This document shows positions 50,652 through 59,929 of a DNA stretch of 64,000 nt, one piece after another. The DNA is from Anaerolineales bacterium (GTDB lineage: Bacteria > Chloroflexota > Anaerolineae > Anaerolineales > UBA11579), in the NCBI GenBank assembly GCA_026129255.1, contig JAHCIJ010000001.1, positions 558,001-622,000 of the forward strand. The letters are read 5' to 3'. The position numbers were made by a program, and so were the translations under genes. Every line of letters starts with the position of its first letter. Within the stretch, counting starts at the first letter, position 1. Below the pieces are notes generated by a model that saw nothing but the letters and a program-made list of their open reading frames with translations, made no database searches and was not told the DNA's origin.

Positions 50652-52196
50652 ATGTCAAAACTCGTTAGCGTTGCAGAAATGCGCGCCATAGAACAGGCCG
50701 CCGATGAGCTTGGCCTGAGCTACGCGCAAATGATGGAAAATGCCGGCCACAAGCTGGCCGAAGCCGTGCTTGCGCATAGCCACAAAGGTGGCGACAAGAC
50801 CATTGTCGCTCTGGTGGGCGCGGGCAACAACGGCGGCGATGCGCTGGTGGCCTTGGCCGCCCTGGGCGCGGCGGGCTGGAAAACCGGCGCGCTGCTGATC
50901 GGCAAGCGTTTCAGCCATGATGACTATGTGAAGCGCGCCCGCAAAGCCGGCGTACAGATCCGTACCCTTGATTACGACAATCACGAAACGCTGGACGAGC
51001 ACGCCGAATGGCTGCGCAGCTTTGCCTTCGTGCTGGACGGTATCCTCGGCACCGGCGTACGCACCCCGGTGCGCGAGTCGCTGGCGCGCGTGATGGCCGC
51101 CATCAAGGCCAACATGGAGGTCACTCAGCCTAAGCCCTTCATCATTGCGGTGGATTGCCCCTCGGGCATGGATTGCGACACAGGTGAAGTGGCGCCGCAG
51201 GCGTTGCGCGCAGACCTCACTGTGTGTATGGGCGCGGTGAAGTACGGCATGCTCACGCTGCCCGCGTACAGCTACCTGGGCGAGCTGGTACTGGCCGATA
51301 TTGGTATCACCAACCGCGTGCGCCAATGGGCTGACCTCAAGCGCCACACGATAGACGAAGCCGCCGTGCGCAGCATGCTGCCCGAGCGGCCGCTGGGCGG
51401 CCACAAGGGCACCTTCGGCACGCTGTTGGTGGTGGCTGGCTCGCTGCAATACCCCGGCGCGGCGCTACTGGCCGGGCGCGCTGGCTATCGCAGCGGGGCG
51501 GGGTTGGTGCAGATGGCGGTGCCCAAGCCGGTGCAACCGCTGCTGGCTGGCCATCTGCCAGAGGCGACTTGGCTGCCATTGGCGGCGCAGGAGGGTTGGA
51601 TCGCTGAGAACGCCCTCAAGCCAATAAAGGATGCACTCGCAGATGCGGATGCGCTTCTGCTGGGGCCGGGCTTGGGTCTGACGCCTGGCACGGGCGAGTT
51701 TGTAGGCAAATTGCTGAAAGAAAAACTGCCACCCTTGGTGGTGGATGCTGACGGCCTCAAGCTGATGGCCGCCTACAAAGATTGGTATCGCCGCTTCTCA
51801 TTGGATGCCGTGCTGACTCCGCACCCCGGCGAGATGGCGGCGCTCACCGGCCGCACGATCGAGGAGATTCAACGCGCCCGTATCGAGATCGCCGAAGAGT
51901 ATGCGCGCACCTGGCAGCAGGTGGTGGTTTTGAAGGGTGCATTCACCGTTGTGGCCGCGCCGGATGGGCGCACGGCCTTGCTGCCGCTGGCAACGCCTGC
52001 CTTGGCACGCGCCGGCAGCGGCGATGTGCTGGCCGGGCTCATCGCCGGGTTGCGCGCTCAGGGAGCGGCAGCTTATGACGCCGCTTGCGCGGCGGTATGG
52101 CTGCACGGGCAGGCGGGTCTGCGCGCCGCCGCCCAGCGCGGCAGCGCAGCCGTGCTTGCAGGTGACCTATTGGAGCATTTGCCGGTTATGGACTAA
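50652..52196 (+). CDS. Bifunctional NAD(P)H-hydrate repair enzyme (epimerase + ADP-dependent dehydratase)
   Basis: A 514-residue fusion. The NnrE half (about 1-220) begins MSKLVSVAEMRAIEQAADELG and contains GAGNNGGDALV. The NnrD half (about 235-510) has GHKGTFGTLLVVAGS, TPHPGEMAALTG, QVVVLKGAFTVVAAPDGR and AGSGDVLAGLIAG. Together they repair hydrated NADH and NADPH. ATG at 50652 is chosen over an upstream GTG at 50616 because the epimerase domain starts there; no good ribosome-binding site precedes either. Confidence 0.93.
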   Translation: MSKLVSVAEMRAIEQAADELGLSYAQMMENAGHKLAEAVLAHSHKGGDKTIVALVGAGNNGGDALVALAALGAAGWKTGALLIGKRFSHDDYVKRARKAGVQIRTLDYDNHETLDEHAEWLRSFAFVLDGILGTGVRTPVRESLARVMAAIKANMEVTQPKPFIIAVDCPSGMDCDTGEVAPQALRADLTVCMGAVKYGMLTLPAYSYLGELVLADIGITNRVRQWADLKRHTIDEAAVRSMLPERPLGGHKGTFGTLLVVAGSLQYPGAALLAGRAGYRSGAGLVQMAVPKPVQPLLAGHLPEATWLPLAAQEGWIAENALKPIKDALADADALLLGPGLGLTPGTGEFVGKLLKEKLPPLVVDADGLKLMAAYKDWYRRFSLDAVLTPHPGEMAALTGRTIEEIQRARIEIAEEYARTWQQVVVLKGAFTVVAAPDGRTALLPLATPALARAGSGDVLAGLIAGLRAQGAAAYDAACAAVWLHGQAGLRAAAQRGSAAVLAGDLLEHLPVMD

Positions 52197-52276
52197 GTCT
52201 TGTCACTGCGGTCGCTTGGTCGCAGCCGAAGCCAACAGCTCACGACTAGCAGACTTTTATCGACCAATTGACCAAC

Positions 52277-52312
52277 AAAAAAAGACCCGGCTCCGCCGGG
52301 TCCTTTTTTTTT
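52277..52312. terminator. Strong terminator
   Basis: GACCCGGC-TCC-GCCGGGTC with seven A before and nine T after. It sits between convergent nnr and YtxH-like genes. Confidence 0.9.
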
Positions 52313-52324
52313 GTTGTGCTGTGC

Positions 52325-52717
52325 TTAGTTGGCGTTCTTGGGGCTCTTCTTGGCAGCCTCGATGGCGGCTTCGCCACGTGCTTTGAGGTCTTCAGCCTGG
52401 CCACGGATGCCAGCGGTGCGTTCCTTGGCATACTTGGTTACTTCTTCACCGCGCTCCTTGGCGTACTTGGCTACCTCGTCAGCGCGTTCCTTGGCCAGCT
52501 TGGTCAGCTCGTCGGCACGGGCACGTGCATCGGCAGCGGCGGCCTCGAGGCTCTCGCTGGCCGTGTCGCGCAGCTCAATGCTGCGGTCACGGATGATGCG
52601 GCGGGTCTCCTCGCCGGAATGCGGGGCGGTGAGCAATGCCACGGCTGCACCCACCAAACCGCCTACCAGCAAGCCAGACAAGAAGCCGCTAAATTCACTA
52701 CTACTTCGGTCAGACAT
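52325..52717 (-). CDS. YtxH-domain protein with helical repeats
   Basis: A 130-residue protein. One membrane helix GFLSGLLVGGLVGAAVALLTAPHSGEETRR is the YtxH signature. A long charged helix with AKER-type 11-residue repeats follows (LAKERADEVAKYAKERGEEVTKYAKER). Such proteins are general-stress related in Bacillus and LEA-like here. ATG at 52717 has AAGGAGATATATC upstream, favouring it over the longer frame. Confidence 0.75.
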   Translation of the reverse strand: MSDRSSSEFSGFLSGLLVGGLVGAAVALLTAPHSGEETRRIIRDRSIELRDTASESLEAAAADARARADELTKLAKERADEVAKYAKERGEEVTKYAKERTAGIRGQAEDLKARGEAAIEAAKKSPKNAN

Positions 52718-52739
52718 GATATATCTCCTTTTATAGTGC

Positions 52740-53168
52740 TTATTTACGGCGGCCAGGGTTAAGCATATCCAATGCCCGGCGGGCTGCCGCCAAACCCGCA
52801 TTTACCTTAACGACAGGCTCCACCAGGTTGTCGCTCAAAAAGCGAGCGGTTCCGCGCAGCGTGTTGGCTGCTTCGCTGGCGGAATCAATGATGGGGCGCA
52901 CTTCGTTCTGCAATAGGTTGAGCAGCTGGGCCAGTTGAAAGAGCAGGATCACCAGCGCCAAGCCGATGATCATGAACTCAAATGCGACCAGGATGATGAC
53001 GATGTCACGAATGGTTTCGGTTGGGGCGCCGGGCTGCAGCAGGAAGTACACCGCTGCTACCAACGCCGCAACGAACAAGAGCGCCAGAACCCCCAGGCCA
53101 ATGATCAGCCCCTTTGAAGGTCCAGCACTTTCCCCGTTGAACTGCTCGTTTGAGTAGTCGTCCGTCAT
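52740..53168 (-). CDS. Membrane protein with two helices (DUF948-like)
   Basis: A 142-residue protein. Two helices (LIIGLGVLALLFVAALVAAVYFLL, IVIILVAFEFMIIGLALVILLFQLAQLL) are followed by an amphipathic tail SASEAANTLRGTARFLSDNLVEPVVKV. Layout like DUF948, which often partners YtxH proteins; the YtxH-like gene is 22 bases downstream. TATAAT lies at 53187-53192. Confidence 0.65.
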   Translation of the reverse strand: MTDDYSNEQFNGESAGPSKGLIIGLGVLALLFVAALVAAVYFLLQPGAPTETIRDIVIILVAFEFMIIGLALVILLFQLAQLLNLLQNEVRPIIDSASEAANTLRGTARFLSDNLVEPVVKVNAGLAAARRALDMLNPGRRK

Positions 53169-53262
53169 TTTTGCTGCTCAAGGCGCATTATAGCGTAGAG
53201 GCTATAAGCTTTTTATTTGATTTCTTAAACGCTAGGTGAGTGTTGTTGTTCGACAGGCAACA

Positions 53263-54528
53263 TCACGGCCAGCCAACAAGGCTGTCTTGGATCTGCTGCA
53301 TCTCGGATTGATTGCCCACCACACTGCGAGATGGAGCGTCTGCTTCAGGCTGCTCGCAATACGCATCCCGGCAATAGCGATACTCCAATGGTTCTGCAAA
53401 GTTGGTGGGGCTGTAGAGCACATAGGCATAATGCCCGTTGCCCAGGTTCCACATCGGCACTGCCGTAGCCCAATCCAACAGCTTGAACTGCAAATACACT
53501 GCGCCGCTGTCTTCGGGCGCGTTGAGGTCAAACCAGATCGGCGCGCTGGCGCCGGCCGTCCACAGTTGCATATGGTCGCGCACGGTCAGTTGGCTGGTCC
53601 CGGCCGGGATGATCAGCTGGCGCAGCACAAAGGCGCCGTCAGCACTGTGCTCCGCGTTCCACAGGCCGTCGCCCAGCGTGTACTTGTAGCGCAGGTCGGT
53701 GCCAGTGGGCAGCTGCAGCGTGATGGAGTAACCGCCATCATGGGCGGCCAGTAGCGGCTGGTTGGCCAACTCACCCAGGTTGCCGAGCATGAACACCGGG
53801 ATGCCGCCGGGGCTGGCCTCGTTAGGCACCAGGATGAAGGTGACGTTGGCCATCTCGGCTGGCTGCAGTTGGATCTCGGCGGGCGTCTGCGATCCGGCCG
53901 CTACCAACGCTCCCTGCTGGAAGCTCTGGTAGCGCCCTTGGGGGTCGGTGAACACCATGTTGTGCAAGCCCTGTGTGAGGCCATCAAAGCGGAAGCGGCC
54001 CTCGGCGTCCGTGACGGCGCGCAAGCCTGAGGCGTGTACTTCGATGCCCGCTAGCGGGAAGCCGCTGTCGGCGGCGCTCACCTGGCCGTCTACCTGGCCG
54101 TGGGGCAGCTCGGCGGCCTGGTCAGCCCAGGCGGCGATCAGATCGTGGGCCACGTGACCAGCGCCGGTCACCAGGAAGCTGCGATAGACGATGGGTTCGC
54201 CGGTGGCGGTCACTTCATCCACTGCGCCAGCGCGGCTGTAGCGATAGGTAAGCAAGGTGCCGGGCGGCACCGACAGCGTAACAGCGTAACTGCCCGCGCC
54301 GCTGGGTTGCATGTTGACCCGGCGCAGGTTGAAGCTCACCCCGGTCACTGCATCCACAACGTGTAGCTGCACGGGCTCGCCGCTGGGCGAGTCTGGCGGC
54401 GCCAGCACGTTGAGCACCACCTGCACTCCCGGAGGCGCCTTGTAGTCTGTGATGTCCGGCGCGCTTTGCCCGCCACCACAGGCGGCCAACAACAGCGCGC
54501 AGACCAGGAGTGTGAAGAGTCGTCTCAT
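53263..54528 (-). CDS. Multi-domain lipoprotein with carboxypeptidase regulatory-like domain
   Basis: A 421-residue lipoprotein. Signal peptide with lipobox LAAC (Cys17), then beta-rich modules. One (about 150-225) has GQVDGQVSAADSGFPLAGIEVHASGLRAVTDAEGRFRFDGLTQG, a CarboxypepD_reg-like repeat; others have TLLTYRYSRAG and TDLRYKYTLGDGLWNAEHSADG, resembling starch-binding/CBM20 or AMPK-type glycogen-binding beta sandwiches. A surface polysaccharide-binding role is inference. Last gene of the fabG-nusB-tat operon. Confidence 0.6.
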   Translation of the reverse strand: MRRLFTLLVCALLLAACGGGQSAPDITDYKAPPGVQVVLNVLAPPDSPSGEPVQLHVVDAVTGVSFNLRRVNMQPSGAGSYAVTLSVPPGTLLTYRYSRAGAVDEVTATGEPIVYRSFLVTGAGHVAHDLIAAWADQAAELPHGQVDGQVSAADSGFPLAGIEVHASGLRAVTDAEGRFRFDGLTQGLHNMVFTDPQGRYQSFQQGALVAAGSQTPAEIQLQPAEMANVTFILVPNEASPGGIPVFMLGNLGELANQPLLAAHDGGYSITLQLPTGTDLRYKYTLGDGLWNAEHSADGAFVLRQLIIPAGTSQLTVRDHMQLWTAGASAPIWFDLNAPEDSGAVYLQFKLLDWATAVPMWNLGNGHYAYVLYSPTNFAEPLEYRYCRDAYCEQPEADAPSRSVVGNQSEMQQIQDSLVGWP

Positions 54529-54531
54529 TGG

Positions 54532-55383
54532 TTATCCAGCCAGGCGGCGGGCTCGTTGGCGTTGTGCCAGCGAGGCCGTGCCCACGCTTATAAAGTATAT
54601 GGCAACCAGGGGCACCCACACCAGCAACATGTTGATGGGATCCACGGTGGGCGTGATGGCCGCCGCCAGCACGGCCAGCACCACGACGGCGATGCGCCAG
54701 TTGGCGCTCAGCCAGCGGGCGGGCAGCAGCCCCATGGCCGCCAGCACGAACGAGATCAGCGGCAGCTCAAAAGCAATGCCGATCCAGAACATCAGCCCGG
54801 TGGCGAAAGCAACGTAGGAGGCAGGGCGCACCTGGGTGGGGATGTCCATAAAGTTGACAAGAAAGGTAACGGCGGGCGGCAGCAAAACGTAATAGGTGAA
54901 GGCCACGCCAAAAGCAAATAGCACCAGCACCAGCGGGATGGCAAACAGCCCGATCAGGCGAGATTTGCGCGCCAGCCCCGGCGCAATGAATCGCAACAGC
55001 TCAAATGCAATGTAGGGCAGGCTGACGGCAAAGGCGGCGAAGAAGGTGATACGCATCACCACGCCTACCGGCTCGGTGACGTCCACAGCTTCAAGGGCGG
55101 CAATGCCGCCCACGGGCGCGGCCAGCCAATCGAGGATGACTGGCGCATACTGGAACGCCACCAATGAGGCCAGGATCAGCACCAGCACCGAGCGCATCAG
55201 GTGGCCGCGCAAGGCAGCCAGGTGGGCCAGCACATCGCCCGGGTTGGCGATGGCTTTTTGTACGGTTTCACCCAGCGGCGTGTCTTGCGGGTTCTCTGCA
55301 AAGAAAGGCTGCAGCGGGCGCAGCAGCCAGCGGAACGGAGCGGTGAAGGCGCGCCACAGGCGGCTTAGTAGGCGGCGTATCAT
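54532..55383 (-). CDS. tatC: Twin-arginine translocase subunit TatC
   Basis: A 283-residue six-helix protein. TatC signatures are LAALRGHLMRSVLVLILAS, PYIAFELLRFIAPGL, LLPPAVTFLVNF and IPLISFVLAAMGLL-like segments. It has an N-terminal extension of about 45 residues before the first helix. It is the core receptor of the Tat pathway, exporting folded proteins with twin-arginine signals. The ATG overlaps the TatA/B stop by four bases. Confidence 0.92.
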   Translation of the reverse strand: MIRRLLSRLWRAFTAPFRWLLRPLQPFFAENPQDTPLGETVQKAIANPGDVLAHLAALRGHLMRSVLVLILASLVAFQYAPVILDWLAAPVGGIAALEAVDVTEPVGVVMRITFFAAFAVSLPYIAFELLRFIAPGLARKSRLIGLFAIPLVLVLFAFGVAFTYYVLLPPAVTFLVNFMDIPTQVRPASYVAFATGLMFWIGIAFELPLISFVLAAMGLLPARWLSANWRIAVVVLAVLAAAITPTVDPINMLLVWVPLVAIYFISVGTASLAQRQRARRLAG

Positions 55384-55751
55384 TCGCCCTCGGGTGGCTT
55401 GGTTTCAGACTCAAGCGGGGCAGGTGGGCTTGCTGTGGGGGTACGCGTCCAGGCGACGAACTGGCGGTCGAGCTCTTCGATCTTCTCGCGTTGCTGCTTG
55501 AGCTCGCTACCGATCTCGCGGCCCATCAGCTCCAGCTCTTCCACGCCGGCCTGGCGCGCCAGGGTCTGGGGCAGCTCGCGCAGCTGGCGGGTGGCATCCG
55601 TGAACGTCTTCCACGCGCCAGATTGGCGCAGGTTGCGGATGCTGCGCCCCAGGCTGGAGCCGAGCTTCACCAGATCTTGTGGCCCAAGCACCAAAAATAG
55701 GATGATGACGATGAAAATTAGCTCAGTGGGGCTGATGCCGAGGAATTGCAT
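55380..55751 (-). CDS. TatA/TatB-family protein
   Basis: A 123-residue single-helix protein: MQFLGISPTELIFIVIILFLVLGPQDLVKLGSSLGRSIRNLRQSG, then an amphipathic helix and a Pro/Thr-rich tail. The GPQDL hinge and Lys/Arg after it fit TatA/TatB. It forms the Tat translocation channel with TatC, whose gene follows directly. Confidence 0.9.
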   Translation of the reverse strand: MQFLGISPTELIFIVIILFLVLGPQDLVKLGSSLGRSIRNLRQSGAWKTFTDATRQLRELPQTLARQAGVEELELMGREIGSELKQQREKIEELDRQFVAWTRTPTASPPAPLESETKPPEGE

Positions 55752-55765
55752 ACAACAATAATGCC

Positions 55766-56206
55766 CTAGTTCTGGTTAAGTTGCCCCAAGGCTTGCTTGA
55801 TCTCTTCGCTGCGTTCTGCCAGGCTGCCGAGCACGCCGTTGACGAAACGCGGCGAGCTGTCTGAGCCATAGCGCTTGGCCAGCTCCACGGCTTCGTTGAT
55901 GGCCACTTTGACCGGGGTTTCGCCGCTCACGGCAAACTCCCAAGTGGCCATGCGGATGAGGTTGCGGTCTATGACCGAGATCTGGTCGATGGGCCACTCG
56001 GGGGCGTGTTGGGCGATGTAAAGATCCAGCTCTTTGCGGATGGGCAATACGCCCAGCACCAGGCGGCGGGCGAAATCTTCCAGCTCATCTTCCAGCTCGT
56101 AATCCGCGGCGCGTCCTTCAAAGACTATGCCCTGGGGGTGGCTGGTGAGGTCGAGTTCGTAAAGCGCTTGGAGGGCCAGGCTGCGAGCCCGAGTGCGCGG
56201 TTTCAT
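55766..56206 (-). CDS. nusB: Transcription antitermination factor NusB
   Basis: A 146-residue NusB-fold protein: RSLALQALYELDLTSHP at the start, IRMATWEFAVSGETPVKVAINEAVELAKRYGSDSSPRFVNGVLGSLA near the end. It helps antitermination in rRNA transcription. Part of the fabG-asp23-nusB-tat operon, two bases after asp23-like. Confidence 0.93.
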   Translation of the reverse strand: MKPRTRARSLALQALYELDLTSHPQGIVFEGRAADYELEDELEDFARRLVLGVLPIRKELDLYIAQHAPEWPIDQISVIDRNLIRMATWEFAVSGETPVKVAINEAVELAKRYGSDSSPRFVNGVLGSLAERSEEIKQALGQLNQN

Positions 56207-56208
56207 CG

Positions 56209-56547
56209 TTAGGCTTCTGGGAAATAAATATCTTCGATATGGATGTTTATACTGCCGGGCTGCATGCCCACCATCTCGGTGATGGCGCGGTGCACCTGGT
56301 CCTGTACGCTGCGCGCCACCTGGCGCACGTTGGTGTCTTTTTCCAGCACCAGGTAGATATCCAGGTCAACTTCTTCGCCAAAAATGCTGGCGAGCACGCC
56401 TTCGGTGGCGTGTTCATCTTTGCTGCGGCGCGGGCTGCGCGCCATGGCGTACACGCCATCCACTTGCAGCGCGGTCAGGCGTGCGATGGAGAGCAGCACA
56501 TCAGGGGCTACAGTGGTGAGGCCGGGGGGGCGCAGTTCTGTCGTCAT
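56209..56547 (-). CDS. Asp23/Gls24-family protein
   Basis: A 112-residue protein of the Asp23/Gls24 (YqhY/AmaP-linked) family: VAPDVLLSIARLTALQVDGVYAMA, DLDIYLVLEKDTNVRQVARSVQDQVHRAITEMVGMQPGSINIHIEDIYF. In Bacillus, YqhY sits next to nusB and fatty acid genes, as here. Linked to cell envelope or acyl-CoA carboxylase homeostasis. Confidence 0.88.
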   Translation of the reverse strand: MTTELRPPGLTTVAPDVLLSIARLTALQVDGVYAMARSPRRSKDEHATEGVLASIFGEEVDLDIYLVLEKDTNVRQVARSVQDQVHRAITEMVGMQPGSINIHIEDIYFPEA

Positions 56548-56553
56548 CGTCGT

Positions 56554-57315
56554 TTAGGCCATGGCCATGCCGCCATCCACGGCCAGGGTCTGGCCGGTGA
56601 TGTAGCTGGCTTCGTCTGAGGCGAGGAAGGCGACCGCGGTGGCGATGTCTTGCGTATCGCCCTTGCGGCCGAGCGGGATCATGTTGAGCAGGGCGGTGCG
56701 GGCTTCCTCGGGCACACCGGCCCAGATCTCGGTTTCCACGTAGCCTGCGGCTACGGCGTTCACCGTGATGTTGCGCGAAGCCACTTCGCGCGCCAAGGCC
56801 TTGGTGAAGCCGATCTGGCCCGCCTTGGAAGCCGAGTAGTTGGTCTGGCCAGCATTGCCGATCTGGCCAGAAATGGAGGAGATGTTAATGATGCGCCCGC
56901 TGCGCGCCTTCATCATGTAGCGCACAGCGGCTTTGGAGCAGTTGAAGGTGCCCTTGAGGTTGGTGTCCATCACCGCATCCCACGATTCTTCGCTCATCAT
57001 CATGATGAGCATGTCACGTGTGATGCCAGCATTGTTGACGAGGATATCGACCTTGCCATACTTCTCCACGGCGGCCTTGATGAGGTTGTTGGCATCCTCT
57101 ACCTTGGCGACATCGCCGGGGAAGGCCGCAGCGCTGCCGCCCGCATTGACGATCTCCATGACCACATCCTGAGCGGCTTTGCCGTTGCTCTGGTAGTTCA
57201 CCACGATAGCTGCGCCGCGGGCGGCCAGCTCGATGGCAATGGCGCGGCCAATGCCGCGTGAACCGCCAGTGACGACGGCAACTTTGTTCTCAAGGGGGCG
57301 CGGGTTTACAGGCAT
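56554..57315 (-). CDS. fabG: 3-oxoacyl-ACP reductase FabG
   Basis: A 253-residue classical SDR: VVTGGSRGIGRAIA, NNAGITRDMLIMMM, Ser-Tyr-Lys site in ISSISGQIGN...YSASKAGQ, and NAVAAGYVETEI. GITRD is typical of FabG. Reduces 3-oxoacyl-ACP in fatty acid elongation. ATG at 57315 is preceded by GAGGAG. It heads an operon running through asp23-like, nusB, tatA and tatC to 53263. Confidence 0.93.
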   Translation of the reverse strand: MPVNPRPLENKVAVVTGGSRGIGRAIAIELAARGAAIVVNYQSNGKAAQDVVMEIVNAGGSAAAFPGDVAKVEDANNLIKAAVEKYGKVDILVNNAGITRDMLIMMMSEESWDAVMDTNLKGTFNCSKAAVRYMMKARSGRIINISSISGQIGNAGQTNYSASKAGQIGFTKALAREVASRNITVNAVAAGYVETEIWAGVPEEARTALLNMIPLGRKGDTQDIATAVAFLASDEASYITGQTLAVDGGMAMA

Positions 57316-57657
57316 GTGAAAGCTCCTCTTCCAAACGATTATACACAAGCCACTGCCCGACTTGCTCTAGCAGCGCGCACTGGTTGCCAGCCTACGCCGA
57401 GGGTTATGGCAGGTTTGTCATTCCGAACCGAGCGAAGCGAGTGAGGAATCCGTTAAGGGTCATTTTGAGTTGTAGACCATTCTGTGTCAACACGCGTCCG
57501 TCATTTTGCGTGCGCTGCCTATGACCCAGAGTTCCACGCCCACAGACCGCTTACAGTCTGTGGCTCGCAATGACAACTCTCGAAGGCATCTCCCACCAAA
57601 CTGACCGCAGAGTGGAGTTTTGCGAAGCAAAACTCCCGCGCTGCGCAGCAGCGCAAC
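57316..57657. repeat. Gap with repeats between fabG and rel
   Basis: No gene. GTCATTCCGA...GAGGAATCC element (57418-57451); ACAGACCGCTTACAGTCTGT hairpin next to GGCTCGCAATGAC (57542-57574). Confidence 0.65.
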
Positions 57658-57687
57658 TTGCTTTCGCTCGTTGCGCATGGTTATACT
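57658..57687 (+). promoter_or_regulatory. Probable promoter of rel
   Basis: TTGCTT (57658-57663), an 18-base spacer and TATACT (57682-57687), twelve bases before the ATG, so the 5' leader would be only a few bases. Confidence 0.5.
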
Positions 57688-57699
57688 CATTATCACGGT

Positions 57700-59910
57700 A
57701 TGGAACTCGACGCACTGTTAGACGTTTTACCCAGCCGCTATACTCCGGCAGACCTTGAGCTCATCCAGCGAGCTCACCGTTACGCGGCCAAAGCGCATCA
57801 AGGCCAGACGCGCGCTTCCGGTGAGCCATATCTGAACCATTGCGTTGCCGTGGCCGCCATCCTGGCTGATCTGGAAGTGCCTGCCGTGCTGGTGGCCGCC
57901 GGGTTGCTGCACGACACTGTAGAAGACACCTCCGTAACACTCAAAGATTTGCAAGCGGAATTTGGCGAAGATGTGGCCAAGCTGGTGTCTGGCGTCACCA
58001 AGCTGAGCCAATTGCCGCGCGTCTCGCGCATCACCGGTGGGCCAAACCGTGGCCGCCGCAACGGGCGCGAGGCGGAGGACGAAGATGCCATGGAGGAAGA
58101 CCGCAGCCGCGGCGCTGACATGGCGTCTGAGACGCTGCGCAAAACCTTCCTCGCCATGGGCGAAGATGTGCGCGTGGTGATGATCAAACTGGCAGACCGC
58201 CTGCACAACATGCGCACACTGGGTTACCTGCCCGAGGAAAAACGCCAGCGCATTGCCAAGCAGACCCTGGATATTTTTGCGCCGCTGGCCAACCGCCTGG
58301 GCATCTGGCAGCTCAAGTGGGAGCTGGAAGACCTGGCCTTCCGCCACTCGGAGCCGCAGACCTACAAGCAAATTGCTGCCAATATTGCCGAGCGCCGCTC
58401 CGAGCGCGAGAAGACCCTGCACGACATTGAGAACCGCCTGCGCGCCATGCTGGCGCAGGAGGGCATCGAATCCGAAGTGTCCGGCCGCCCCAAGCATATC
58501 TATTCGATCTATAACAAGATGCGCCGCAAGGGTGTACCCTTCGATGCGCTCACCGATGTGCGCGCGGCGCGCATCATCGTCAAGGACGTGGCTACCTGCT
58601 ATCAGGTGCTGGGCATCATCCATGCCAAGTTCCGCCCCGTGCCCGGCGAGTTCGATGATTACATCGCCGCCCCCAAAGACAACTTTTACCAATCGCTGCA
58701 CACCGCCGTCATTTATGAAGATGGCCGCCCCCTCGAAATCCAGATCCGCACGCACCAAATGCATGAAAGCGCCGAGTTGGGCATTGCTGCCCACTGGCGT
58801 TATAAAGAAGGCACCCCGCAAGACAAGGACTACGAGCGCCGTGTCGTGTGGCTGCGCTCGCTGATGGACTGGATGCACGAGGTGGACGACGCCGGCCAGT
58901 TCGTGGATACGATGAAGACGGATGTCTTCAGTGACCGCGTGTATGCCTTTACGCCGCGTGGCGACATCATCGATATGCCCAGTGGGGCCACCGCCATCGA
59001 CTTTGCCTACCATGTGCACACGGATGTAGGCCACCGCTGCCGCGGCGCAAAAGTGAACGGCAAGCTGGTGGCGCTGGACTATCGCCTGCGCACCGGTGAC
59101 CAGGTGGAGATCCTGACCACCAAGCGCGGCGGCCCCAGCCGTGACTGGCTCAATACCAACCTACGCCTGCTTAACACCGAGCGGGCGCGTGCCAAAGTGC
59201 GCCACTGGTTCAAGCGCCAGGACCGTGAGCTCAACATCGGCGTGGGCCGCAGCCAACTGGAGCGCGAGCTGCGCCGCCTGAACCTGCCCGAGCTGGATTT
59301 GGAGCCGGTGGTGCTGGAGCTGGGTTTCAAAGAAGCCGATGACTTGTATGAGGCCATCGGTACGGGCGATGTGTCCGTGGGCCGCGTGACCGCCAAGCTT
59401 AACCTAGGCGCCGAGCGCGAGCACAAGATGGAACCGCTGCCACCTGGGCGCCAGACGCCGTTCACCAGCGGCGACAGCGTCAGCGTGCTGGGGCTCAAAG
59501 GTTTGCTCACCACCCTGGCCAAGTGCTGCAAGCCGGTACCTGGGGACCCGATCGTGGGCTACATCACACGCGGCCGCGGCGCTACCATCCATCGCCGGGA
59601 TTGCCCCAACATCTTGCGGGCGCGTGATCATGAGCGCCTGGTACAAGTCTCGTGGGGCGCGCCCAAGAGCACCTATCCGGTCGCCGTGCGCATCCTGGCC
59701 TATGATCGTGATGGTTTGATGCGTGACGTATCGACTCTGATCGCCGATGAAGGGGTGAGCATGAGCCAGGTAAAAGTGGATGTGGACCGCAACCAGGCTA
59801 CGTTTGACCTGGTGCTCAATGTGGACAACATCGCCCAATTGAGCCGTGTGCTTACGCGGGTTGAAACGTTACCCAATGTATTGGAAGCGCGGCGCGTGCG
59901 CCCAGGTTGA
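57700..59910 (+). CDS. rel: Bifunctional (p)ppGpp synthetase/hydrolase (Rel/SpoT homolog)
   Basis: A 736-residue Rel with HD hydrolase (LHDTVEDT at about 70-77; KLADRLHNMRT), synthetase domain (RAARIIVKDV, YQSLHT), TGS (VYAFTPRGDIIDMPSGATAIDFAYHVHT), zinc-finger and ACT domains (KVDVDRNQATFDLVL). The synthetase loop reads EFDD (317-320), the acidic EXDD version, where bifunctional Rel usually has RXKD. A charged insert of about 30 residues lies between the HD blocks (RGRRNGREAEDEDAMEEDR). ATG 57700 fits the family start. Confidence 0.95.
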   Translation: MELDALLDVLPSRYTPADLELIQRAHRYAAKAHQGQTRASGEPYLNHCVAVAAILADLEVPAVLVAAGLLHDTVEDTSVTLKDLQAEFGEDVAKLVSGVTKLSQLPRVSRITGGPNRGRRNGREAEDEDAMEEDRSRGADMASETLRKTFLAMGEDVRVVMIKLADRLHNMRTLGYLPEEKRQRIAKQTLDIFAPLANRLGIWQLKWELEDLAFRHSEPQTYKQIAANIAERRSEREKTLHDIENRLRAMLAQEGIESEVSGRPKHIYSIYNKMRRKGVPFDALTDVRAARIIVKDVATCYQVLGIIHAKFRPVPGEFDDYIAAPKDNFYQSLHTAVIYEDGRPLEIQIRTHQMHESAELGIAAHWRYKEGTPQDKDYERRVVWLRSLMDWMHEVDDAGQFVDTMKTDVFSDRVYAFTPRGDIIDMPSGATAIDFAYHVHTDVGHRCRGAKVNGKLVALDYRLRTGDQVEILTTKRGGPSRDWLNTNLRLLNTERARAKVRHWFKRQDRELNIGVGRSQLERELRRLNLPELDLEPVVLELGFKEADDLYEAIGTGDVSVGRVTAKLNLGAEREHKMEPLPPGRQTPFTSGDSVSVLGLKGLLTTLAKCCKPVPGDPIVGYITRGRGATIHRRDCPNILRARDHERLVQVSWGAPKSTYPVAVRILAYDRDGLMRDVSTLIADEGVSMSQVKVDVDRNQATFDLVLNVDNIAQLSRVLTRVETLPNVLEARRVRPG

Positions 59911-59929
59911 TCTGCTGAGGTAACGCCAC

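Noticed and set aside
57727..59034. 435-codon frame opposite rel
   Set aside because: Antisense shadow of a highly conserved gene; no motif or start signals.
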